Origin: Bacillota bacterium
GTDB lineage: Bacteria; Bacillota; Clostridia; Oscillospirales; Acutalibacteraceae
NCBI GenBank assembly: GCA_023415895.1
Contig: JAEZJA010000202.1
Span: forward strand, 1 to 7,790
DNA: 7,790 bases
Reading direction: 5' to 3'
Below, one piece after another: positions 1 to 5,597 of the stretch (the first letter of the stretch is position 1; each line of letters starts with the position of its first letter). A model generated the notes under the pieces. The model saw only the letters and a program-made list of their open reading frames with translations. It did no database searches and had not been told where the DNA came from. Position numbers and translations under genes: made by a program.

Positions 1-30
1 GTGTATATGCTCAATACGCTTCCAGAGGAA

Positions 31-64
31 AGCGAAACGACAGGTTGACCAGTTCCGCTTTTTT
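31..64 (+). terminator. Possible weak intrinsic terminator
   Basis: AGCGAAAC (31-38) can pair with GTTCCGCT (52-59), with one A/C mismatch in the middle, and a run of six T follows (59-64). It could end a gene lying left of the window. The stem is short and interrupted, so the call is tentative. Confidence 0.25.
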
Positions 65-101
65 AATACCCAGTTGTGCAGAATATATTGTAAAATGTCG
101 T

Positions 102-172
102 AAAAGATGATATTTTCATGGCGTACATAACACAGCCAATGGCTCGTTTACACCATGAATCTATCATCTTTT
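102..172. repeat. Long imperfect inverted repeat, hairpin or bidirectional terminator
   Basis: AAAAGATGATA (102-112) is the exact reverse complement of 162-172. After a 2-nt internal mismatch, TTCATGG (115-121) pairs with CCATGAA (153-159). The apical part holds a small stem, AGCC (134-137) with GGCT (141-144). The A-rich foot of one arm and T-rich foot of the other let it act as a terminator in either direction. It may close a gene left of the window, or it may form a cruciform or operator upstream of the small gene at 230. Only one copy is visible, so I do not call it a mobile element. Confidence 0.6.
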
Positions 173-229
173 TGTACACATTTGGTAGAAAAGAATCATG
201 AACGGTAAAGAGGAGAAGAGGAGATCAAT

Positions 230-487
230 ATGACAGGCAGTGCCGCATTACACCAATCGGTTCGCGCACGCATGGTACAATCCAGAAAAGAAGTGGATGA
301 TTTCGGGATAATACAAACCTATGGCCTTTCCGTTATTTGCTCTTGCTCGTCAGACGAAACGCCGCTGCTATGCGTGGAGGATATTTCGACAAACCCGCTT
401 TTTGTGGAGCGTTTGGAGAAATGCCTCTCTGAAAATGATGTCTGCCCGTATCATGTTTTTGATATCATTGAAGATTTTATTGCATAA
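230..487 (+). CDS. DUF6514-like small protein
   Basis: This gene encodes an 85-residue soluble protein with no signal peptide or membrane segment. A TYGL core strand (residues 30-33) is followed by a predicted beta-rich middle. The C-terminal half matches my memory of the clostridial DUF6514 pattern: 'DIS' (51-53), then a leucine-bearing helix with a Cys (FVERLEKCLSEN, 58-69), then a tail rich in Asp, Ile and Glu (YHVFDIIEDF, 74-83). Members of this family are short Clostridia proteins of unknown function, so none is assigned. The start at 230 is chosen because AGGAG at 219-223 sits six bases upstream. An internal ATG at 272 has no such site. The gene stands alone: no partner lies within 500 bp downstream, and the next strong terminator is at 614-652. 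The family match is from memory, but that this is a real gene is likely. Confidence 0.65.
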   Translation: MTGSAALHQSVRARMVQSRKEVDDFGIIQTYGLSVICSCSSDETPLLCVEDISTNPLFVERLEKCLSENDVCPYHVFDIIEDFIA

Positions 488-613
488 ACCGTGCCATACA
501 ACAATAGAACGATACATAGAGGGACATACTCCTCCTTTGATGATTGACAAACCCGCCGGCAATGAGAACCGCTTCGAATTAACATGACCATGAAATAAAA
601 CATCAATTTTTCT

Positions 614-652
614 CAGCCAGTGGCAGAATACATCTGCTGCTGGCTGCTTTTT
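614..652 (+). terminator. Strong intrinsic terminator
   Basis: A 14-bp stem forms between 614-627 (CAGCCAGTGGCAGA) and 633-646 (TCTGCTGCTGGCTG), counting two G-U pairs, with a 5-nt loop (ATACA). C plus five T (648-652) follow. This is a textbook rho-independent terminator on the plus strand. It probably ends the transcript of the small gene at 230-487 after a 126-nt 3' untranslated region, and it insulates the operon that starts near 989. Confidence 0.85.
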
Positions 653-950
653 ATGCAGCCAAGAGCAACGTTTACTTTTCCAGTGGCGTCAGGAGGCTCC
701 GCCCTCGCTATAAACGCGGGGTGTGGTAGTAAGGAATATAGTAATTGATTACTGGGAAAAAGCCTTCCGTACTCGTGCCCAATACCATCCAGTTGCATGG
801 GACCATGTGGGCTATGTCGCCCGCATGCCTGTGGGTCTGTATGGCATCGGGAGGTTTGCGGTATGGCGGAATGCTTTCATACATATACTGTACACAGGAT
901 CTTACGCGGTGATAACAATAGTAAAAATTAAAAGAGCTGCCGACATGCGC
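653..950. other. Unexplained hairpin-rich intergenic stretch
   Basis: About 300 bp lie between a strong terminator and the operon promoter with no credible protein. The open frames that cross it on both strands match no family I know and are rich in Tyr, His, Arg and Trp. Several local stems follow one another: GGCG 685-688 with CGCC 700-703; AGTAAGGAA (728-736) with TTCCGTACT, one mismatch; GCCCA 777-781 with TGGGC 808-812; and CCCGCATGCC 820-829 with GGCATCGGG 843-851, one bulged base. This could be a structured RNA, but I recognise none of 6S RNA, tmRNA, RNase P RNA, tRNA or a known riboswitch in it, and I find no promoter directly in front. It may equally be a decayed gene. Confidence 0.3.
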
Positions 951-953
951 TAT

Positions 954-982
954 TTGATTTTCTATACGGCTTATGCTATAAT
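954..982 (+). promoter_or_regulatory. Vegetative promoter of the hydrolase-Mur ligase-Ddl operon
   Basis: TTGATT (954-959) and a perfect TATAAT (977-982) are separated by exactly 17 bp. Transcription should begin near 989, giving a leader of about 70 nt before the ATG at 1060. The same two boxes with the same spacing occur before the SRP RNA. The promoter also argues against translation of the hydrolase starting at the earlier ATG at 988. Confidence 0.8.
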
Positions 983-1059
983 GGCGTGTGCACTTCCACA
1001 CTTGTTTGGTAAAATATTACGGCATCTTGATCTGCTGTATGATGGGGGAACGAAGCCGC

Positions 1060-1794
1060 ATGGAGACGCTGATTGACGGCCGTCGTGTGAGTTATATCGA
1101 CGAGGGGCAGGGCCCTGAGCTGCTGGTGCTCCATGGGTGGGCTGCTCCGGCGCAGACCTATCGCCTGATCATTGACCATTTGTCCAAGCGTTACCGGGTG
1201 GTGGCACCCGATCTGCCCGGTTTTGGGGCAAGTGAGGAGCCGCCGGAGCCATGGAGCGTGGATGATTATGTGGATTTCACGCTCAAATTTGCACAGTCAG
1301 TAGGGCTGAAAGCGCCGGTATTGGTGGGGCATTCCTATGGCGGCCGCATTATTATTAAGCTGATGAACCGCCTAGAGCAGCCACTCAAGGTTTCCAAGAT
1401 CGTGCTGCTCGATGCGGCGGGCATCAAGGCCAGACACAATGTCTGGTATTATGTGAAGGTATATTCGTATAAAGCCGCAAAGCATGTGCTGCCGCCGCTG
1501 GCTAAAAAGATGCAGTCCAAGGTCGGGTCGAGCGATTATCGCAATGCCAGTCCGGTGATGCGCCAGACGATGGTACGTGCTTTGAACGAAGACCTGACGT
1601 CGCTGCTGCCTGGCATCAAGGTGCCAACGCTGTTGATTTGGGGCGAAAACGACACGGCCACGCCTCTTTCCGACGGACAGCTGATGGAAAAAAGTATTCC
1701 TGATGCCGGTTTGGTGGTGCTCAAGGATGCGGGACATTTTGCCTTTGCAGAAAAATGGGGACAGTGCAGCCGGGTGCTGGATGCCTTTCTTTAA
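1060..1794 (+). CDS. Alpha/beta hydrolase
   Basis: This is a 244-residue cytosolic alpha/beta-hydrolase-fold enzyme with no signal peptide. The family hallmarks are all present: oxyanion-hole HGW (25-27), a DLPGFGAS strand-turn (51-58), nucleophile elbow GHSYGG with Ser92, acid Asp198 in WGENDTATP, and His226 in DAGHFAFAE. The Ser-Asp-His triad is therefore intact. The cap region (about 121-180) is short and basic (many Lys and Arg), and no known substrate class can be read from it. The start at 1060 has GGGGGAA at 1044-1050, nine bases upstream. ATGs at 1039 and 1042 are possible but lack a good site, and the frame open from 988 begins at the transcription start. It is the first gene of an operon and ends 23 bp before the Mur ligase. 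Its place there suggests a wall-precursor or peptide/ester substrate, but that is inference. Esterase, amidase or haloperoxidase-like activity all remain possible. Confidence 0.85.
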   Translation: METLIDGRRVSYIDEGQGPELLVLHGWAAPAQTYRLIIDHLSKRYRVVAPDLPGFGASEEPPEPWSVDDYVDFTLKFAQSVGLKAPVLVGHSYGGRIIIKLMNRLEQPLKVSKIVLLDAAGIKARHNVWYYVKVYSYKAAKHVLPPLAKKMQSKVGSSDYRNASPVMRQTMVRALNEDLTSLLPGIKVPTLLIWGENDTATPLSDGQLMEKSIPDAGLVVLKDAGHFAFAEKWGQCSRVLDAFL

Positions 1795-1817
1795 ATACAA
1801 TCGGGGGAGAATCGTTG

Positions 1818-3383
1818 ATGCTCAACTGGATTTCGACGGTACTGCTGTTTGGCGCTTATCTGGCAGACTGTACGGTGATGACGCTGTATTTTGTGCATAT
1901 GCTGCAGCTCAATTCCTATCGTAATGGGCGGTTTTGGCGCTGGCTGTGCGAAAAGCGTAAAGAAATCGCCATGAAGCTGGGGTGGATGCTGCTTGCCTTT
2001 GTGGCTGTGGCTGTTTACAGCTTTCAGCTCACCGACTGGAAGATCCGTCTTGCCTGCGCGGCGCTGCTTGTGATTCATTTTTATACAAATATTCCTGCCA
2101 AGGCCAAAAAACCGCTCGCCTACACGGCGCGGGTCAAGCGGCTGCTGGCGACGCATGCCATATTGACCCTGGCGGTCGGCGTTGGCGTTTTTCTGGCGGG
2201 GCTGGTGCGTTTGAGCGTGAGCATGCTGTTTTTGTGGGTGGTTTTGTCTCCCTTGGTTACACTGCTTGCCAATACCATCAACCTCCCGATGGAGAATCTC
2301 ATTGCTGGGTGGTATGTGCGTGATGCCAAGCGCATCCTTGCCTCCATGCCACAGCTTGTGACGATTGGCATAACGGGAAGTTATGGAAAAACAAGCACCA
2401 AAAATTTTCTGTTCGCGTTGCTGTCTGCCAAATACAATGTGCTGATGACACCCGAAAACTACAACACCACCATGGGCGTGGTGCGCACGGTGCGCGAGCA
2501 TCTGCGTCCCAGCCATGAGGTGCTGATCGCCGAAATGGGCGCCAAGAATGTGGGCGATATCCGCGAAATCTGTGAGCTGGTGCATCCCCGCTATGGCATG
2601 CTTACCTCCATCGGCGAACAGCATTTGGAAACCTTCAAAACGATTGACAACATTATCAAAACCAAGTTTGAACTGGCCGATGCCATTCCGGTCAACGGGT
2701 TTGTATTTCTCAATGCAGACAATGCCTACATTCGCAGCCGGGCGGTGACGGCTCCGGCGGTGACCTACAGTGTGAAAGAGGACAGCGGGGCGGATTATAC
2801 CGCGTCGGATATCCGGGTAGACGCTGCCGGAAGTTCCTTTACCGTGACGGCACCCAGCGGTGAATTCCGCCGCTTTACCACAAAGCTGCTGGGGCTGCAC
2901 AACATTCAGAACATCGTCGGCTGCATCGCCGTGGCGCATTCGCTCGGCATTCCGATGGAGGATATGGTCGTGCCGATTAAGCAGCTCAAGCCGGTGGAGC
3001 ATCGGCTGCAGCTGCTTGCCAATGGATTCATCGATGATGCCTACAATTCCAATCCCGCCGGGTTCCGTGCCGCTCTCGATGTACTGGGCGGCTTTGAAGG
3101 GCAGCGGGTATTGGTTACGCCGGGCATGGTGGAACTGGGAGAAAGACAGGAAGCCCTGAACCGGGAGCTGGGCGCCTATGCGGCCAACTGCTGCGATTAT
3201 GCGGTGCTGGTCGGCGAAAAGCAGGCGCCTCCGCTGCGCGAAGGTCTGCTGTCGGCGGGCTTTGACGAGGGGCATTTGTTTGTGGCCAAGAATCTGCAGC
3301 AAGCCCTGGCCTATGTTCAGGGACTGCCCGATGAGGGGCGGCGCACGGTACTATTGGAAAACGATCTTCCGGATAATTTTTGA
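1818..3383 (+). CDS. Membrane-anchored MurF-like Mur ligase
   Basis: This 521-residue protein is predicted to be an ATP-dependent ligase of the MurC/D/E/F family, joining an amino acid or dipeptide to a carboxylate. The first ~155 residues hold about five hydrophobic segments (roughly 3-29, 53-71, 76-90, 112-132, 134-152). The ligase core follows: P-loop GITGSYGKTSTKN (184-196), AEMGAKNVGDI (238-248), TSIGEQHLETF (263-273), LGLHNIQN (358-365), EHRL (394-397), DDAYNSNP (406-413) and TPGMVELGERQE (434-445). The last two are closest to MurF (D-YN-NP and M-ELG). In ordinary MurF the P-loop comes after a soluble domain that holds the UDP-MurNAc-tripeptide; here that domain is missing and membrane helices take its place. 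So a membrane-bound or lipid-linked acceptor is possible, and I do not assign the symbol murF. The start at 1818 is set by GGGGGAGA at 1803-1810. It lies 23 bp after the hydrolase and 58 bp before the Ddl homologue, a likely donor of its dipeptide. Alternative: a Mur-like ligase with an unrelated substrate, as in poly-gamma-glutamate synthase. Confidence 0.85.
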   Translation: MLNWISTVLLFGAYLADCTVMTLYFVHMLQLNSYRNGRFWRWLCEKRKEIAMKLGWMLLAFVAVAVYSFQLTDWKIRLACAALLVIHFYTNIPAKAKKPLAYTARVKRLLATHAILTLAVGVGVFLAGLVRLSVSMLFLWVVLSPLVTLLANTINLPMENLIAGWYVRDAKRILASMPQLVTIGITGSYGKTSTKNFLFALLSAKYNVLMTPENYNTTMGVVRTVREHLRPSHEVLIAEMGAKNVGDIREICELVHPRYGMLTSIGEQHLETFKTIDNIIKTKFELADAIPVNGFVFLNADNAYIRSRAVTAPAVTYSVKEDSGADYTASDIRVDAAGSSFTVTAPSGEFRRFTTKLLGLHNIQNIVGCIAVAHSLGIPMEDMVVPIKQLKPVEHRLQLLANGFIDDAYNSNPAGFRAALDVLGGFEGQRVLVTPGMVELGERQEALNRELGAYAANCCDYAVLVGEKQAPPLREGLLSAGFDEGHLFVAKNLQQALAYVQGLPDEGRRTVLLENDLPDNF

Positions 3384-3441
3384 TTTTTTAATGAACGATA
3401 CGGACACAGCCGGGAAACTGTGTGAAAGGGTGGTCATATCA

Positions 3442-4629
3442 ATGAAAACAACCGTGGCGGTATTCTTTGGTGGACGCAGCGTGGAGCATGAGGTGTCAAT
3501 TATTTCGGGAATACAGGCGTATGCCGCGCTCAACCGGGAAAAATACGACGTCCTTCCTGTGTACATCTCCAAGGACAATGCCTTTTACACGGGCCCTGCG
3601 ATGGGCAATATTGATACCTATAAGAATCTGAAAACAGGGATGGAGAAAGCGGAGCGGGTGCTGCTCGTTCCTGAAAACGGACGGGTCAATCTCGTGCGTT
3701 ATCCCATGAAGAAATTTGGAAACAGCGTGGTGGGCTGCTTTGATGTGGCACTGCCCGTCGTGCACGGCACCAATGTGGAAGATGGCACCCTGATGGGCAT
3801 GCTCGAAATGCTCAATGTGCCGTATGCGGGGTGTGATGTGATGTCCTCCGCGCTCGGCATGGATAAATATATCATGAAGGCGGCTATGCGTCAGGCCGGA
3901 CTGCCGGTGCTGGACGCCCGCATCTTTACGGCACGCCAGTATGCACTCGATGAAGAGAAGGCGTTGTGCGAGGTGGAGAAGGCCTTCTCCTATCCGGTGA
4001 TCGTCAAGCCGGTCAATCTGGGTTCTTCTGTAGGAATTTCCTTTGCAGCCGACCGCGGGGCACTCAAAGCGGCTATGGATACGGCACTGGGATTCTCATC
4101 TCGTGTGTTGGTTGAGCCGGCTGTGCAGAATCTGCGGGAGATCAATTGTTCCGTTCTCGGCGATGCGGATGCGGCACAGGCTTCCGTTTGTGAGGAGCCG
4201 GTCTCTTCCCACGATATTCTCGATTTCGGTGACAAATACCTCAGCAATGCAGGAGAAGCGGGAAGCGCCAAAAGCGGTATGAGCAGCCTCAAACGCCGTC
4301 TGCCCGCCGAGCTGCCAGACGGCATGACCGAGCGGGTACAGGAACTGGCCGTTAAGACCTTTCAGGCACTTGGCTGCTCGGGTGTGGCGCGCATCGACTT
4401 TTTAAACGATAAAGAGAGCGGCGCGCTCTTTGTCAATGAGATTAATACGATCCCCGGCTCTCTCGCTTTCTATTTGTGGGAAGCGGCCGGCATTCCCTTT
4501 GATGCGCTGCTCGACCGTATGCTGGAGATTGCTTTTAAGCGCCAGCGCGAACGTCAGGCGCTGACCTTCAGCTACGATACCAATATCCTTTCGGGTATCT
4601 CCTTCGGGGGCAGCAAGGGAAAAGCATAA
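3442..4629 (+). CDS. ddl: D-alanine--D-alanine ligase family protein
   Basis: This 395-residue ATP-grasp ligase should form a D-Ala-D-Ala-type dipeptide from two D-amino acids and ATP in the cytosol. Motifs in order: GGRSVEHEVS (10-19, with Glu15), HGTNVEDGTLMGMLE (108-122), YPVIVKPVNLGSSVGIS (184-200), REINCSVLG (232-240), omega-loop ILDFGDKYLS (259-268), ARIDF (316-320) and NEINTIPGS (332-340). Asp319, Glu333 and Asn335 fit the metal ligands. Glu15, the GSS serine and Tyr266 correspond to the E. coli DdlB Glu15-Ser150-Tyr216 set. Retention of the Tyr points to D-Ala rather than D-lactate as second substrate. It is longer than typical Ddl (about 305-370), with a basic extension after residue 360. 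HGTNVEDG and PGSLAFYLWE differ from housekeeping forms (HGPxGEDG and PGFTxxSMYP). The start at 3442 has AAAGGGTGG at 3425-3433; the in-frame ATG at 3391 lacks a site. It is the last gene of the operon. Whether this is the cell's main Ddl or a second copy cannot be told here. Confidence 0.9.
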   Translation: MKTTVAVFFGGRSVEHEVSIISGIQAYAALNREKYDVLPVYISKDNAFYTGPAMGNIDTYKNLKTGMEKAERVLLVPENGRVNLVRYPMKKFGNSVVGCFDVALPVVHGTNVEDGTLMGMLEMLNVPYAGCDVMSSALGMDKYIMKAAMRQAGLPVLDARIFTARQYALDEEKALCEVEKAFSYPVIVKPVNLGSSVGISFAADRGALKAAMDTALGFSSRVLVEPAVQNLREINCSVLGDADAAQASVCEEPVSSHDILDFGDKYLSNAGEAGSAKSGMSSLKRRLPAELPDGMTERVQELAVKTFQALGCSGVARIDFLNDKESGALFVNEINTIPGSLAFYLWEAAGIPFDALLDRMLEIAFKRQRERQALTFSYDTNILSGISFGGSKGKA

Positions 4630-4649
4630 GAGAATAAATAAATAAAAAA

Positions 4650-4715
4650 GAGGTCACCCGACCGTTGTCAGCGCATAGTGTATAGTGATGCTGCTTCACA
4701 ACGGAGGGTGACCTC
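4650..4715 (+). promoter_or_regulatory. Hairpin that buries the ribosome site of the GH25 gene
   Basis: GAGGTCACCC (4650-4659) is the exact reverse complement of 4706-4715, and CCGTTGT (4662-4668) of 4698-4704. Together they make a 17-bp stem with one small internal loop. The 3' arm contains the Shine-Dalgarno GGAGGGTG (4703-4710) and ends right against the ATG at 4716. The 29-nt loop can pair further (AGCGCAT with ATGCTGCT, one bulge). In read-through mRNA from the ligase operon the ribosome site would be masked. A -10-like TATAGT (4681-4686) sits in the loop without a clear -35; mRNA starting there would lack the 5' arm. On the minus strand the stem is followed by six T, so it could also terminate antisense transcription. 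Confidence 0.75.
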
Positions 4716-5585
4716 ATGTCTTTTGATTGTGTGATACCCATGCTGGGGATGGATGTATCGGCTTATCAAGGTGTCATCGACTGGCAGAGCGTCAGGGCGT
4801 GCGCCATTGATTTTGTTATGCTGCGCGCCTCCTATGGCTGGGGCAATCCCGACAGGCATACGGACGCGTTTTTTCACAGAAATGCCTATGACGCAGCCAA
4901 GGCAGGATTATGGATGGGGGCGTACCATAGCTCTCAGGCCACCTGTGAAGAGCAAGCGCACCGCGAGGCGTCCTGCTTTTTGCAGGTGATCGACGGCTAT
5001 GCTTTCGGGTTTCCGGTGGCAATTGACATCACGGATAAAGCGTTGGAGTACCTTGGCAGGCGATGGTGGTTGATTGCCGCCGCCTGGTGTGACGATGTGC
5101 GCCGTGCAGGCTATTTGCCCATGTTTCGCGCGGGGCGGGACACCCTGATCCGACGGCTGCCCGAGGATATCCATGAAAACACACAGCTCTGGGCAGCCCA
5201 GCCACTGCTTCCCACAGACAAAAGCGAGGACATCGGGATTGTCCGTTACAGCATGGCAGGCCGTGTGGACGGCGTCCAGGGGGCGGTGGGGCTGAATAGG
5301 GCGTATACGATATACCCACAGATGATCGGCAGCGGGGGATACAACGGCTTTGGGCAACCGCCTGTGCAAACGGCATCGGTCGAAAGTCCGATGGAGAACG
5401 CGATGAAGATGGTGGGGACGTTATCGGATGTTGTCGCGCTGAAAAATCTTCTGACCAAGCTGGAAACCATGTCGCCGCCAGAGGATTGTGACAAGGCGGT
5501 GCAGGAGGAGGTCGTTGAAGAGGCGTGCGTACATACAAAAAAACGGTCGCGGCCGTTTTTCCATAAAAAGCACAAGCCGTTATAG
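4716..5585 (+). CDS. GH25 lysozyme-fold protein, probably degenerate active site
   Basis: The 289-residue product has an N-terminal GH25 (muramidase) domain over about residues 8-205: GMDVSAYQGVIDW (11-23) with Asp13, IDFVMLRASYG (31-41), AKAGLWMGAYHSSQ (61-74), FPVAIDITDKALEYLG (99-114), LWAAQ (158-162) and YSMAGRVDGVQGAVGLN (178-194). GH25 enzymes cut the MurNAc-GlcNAc bond of peptidoglycan. Here the usual D-x-E is Asp104-Ile-Thr106, so the catalytic Glu is replaced by Thr. The WQYS motif reads VRYS (176-179), and the Asp of the late VDLN motif is Gly192. This points to glycan binding without hydrolysis, or to an altered mechanism. There is no signal peptide or membrane segment. The C-terminal ~80 residues are linker, a helix with many Glu (256-270) and a basic tail (KKRSRPFFHKKHKPL). 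No phage genes surround it. The ribosome site GGAGGGTG (4703-4710) sets the start but lies inside a stem. The last codons form part of two terminator hairpins. Confidence 0.85.
   Translation: MSFDCVIPMLGMDVSAYQGVIDWQSVRACAIDFVMLRASYGWGNPDRHTDAFFHRNAYDAAKAGLWMGAYHSSQATCEEQAHREASCFLQVIDGYAFGFPVAIDITDKALEYLGRRWWLIAAAWCDDVRRAGYLPMFRAGRDTLIRRLPEDIHENTQLWAAQPLLPTDKSEDIGIVRYSMAGRVDGVQGAVGLNRAYTIYPQMIGSGGYNGFGQPPVQTASVESPMENAMKMVGTLSDVVALKNLLTKLETMSPPEDCDKAVQEEVVEEACVHTKKRSRPFFHKKHKPL
5539..5560. terminator. Hairpin with T run inside the 3' end of the GH25 gene
   Basis: AAAAACGG (5539-5546) pairs with CCGTTTTT (5553-5560) around a 6-nt loop. It lies within the last codons of the plus-strand gene and downstream of the minus-strand gene's stop. 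It would serve best as a second terminator for minus-strand transcripts that pass the hairpin at 5565-5597. On the plus strand it would end mRNA before the stop codon, so termination there is doubtful. Confidence 0.45.
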
Positions 5586-5597
5586 CTTGTGCTTTTT
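5565..5597. terminator. Shared bidirectional terminator of two convergent genes
   Basis: AAAAAGCACAAGC (5565-5577) and its perfect reverse complement (5585-5597) form a 13-bp stem with a 7-nt loop. A and T runs at the foot give a T run on either strand. The plus-strand stop TAG (5583-5585) and minus-strand stop TAA (5582-5580) both sit in or at the edge of the loop. One arm thus encodes Lys-Lys-His-Lys near the end of each protein. Confidence 0.9.

Larger units (their letters stand above)
1..229. other. Left-edge non-coding stretch
   Basis: I see no convincing gene here. One frame stays open from the left edge to a TGA at 46-48 (15 codons) and could be the tail of an upstream protein, but it is too short to judge. 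The main structure is the long inverted repeat at 102-172, described separately. A weaker hairpin with a T run lies at 31-64. The stretch ends in a purine-rich leader with two Shine-Dalgarno-like AGGAG copies (211-215 and 219-223) before the gene at 230. I found no promoter with both a good -35 and a good -10 box. Confidence 0.5.

Noticed and set aside
723..1076. A 117-codon plus-strand frame in the hairpin-rich stretch
   Set aside because: It has no ribosome site, no family resemblance, and runs across the operon promoter and into the hydrolase gene.
1791..3302. A 503-codon open frame on the minus strand
   Set aside because: It lies fully opposite the Mur ligase, whose motifs are unmistakable. 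Its translation is rich in His, Gln and Arg with no domain, as expected of an antisense shadow.
1818..3383. MurT of the MurT-GatD lipid II amidation pair
   Set aside because: No GatD-type glutamine amidotransferase is adjacent, and the C-terminal motifs (D-YN-NP, M-ELG) fit MurF-like ligases rather than MurT.
3391..3441. An earlier in-frame ATG for the Ddl homologue
   Set aside because: It has no Shine-Dalgarno, and the added residues do not belong to the Ddl fold, whereas 3442 has AAAGGGTGG at proper spacing and starts right at the first strand.
4716..5585. A prophage endolysin
   Set aside because: No holin, tail, capsid or integrase gene lies nearby and the flanks are ordinary chromosomal genes, so a phage origin is not supported within this window.
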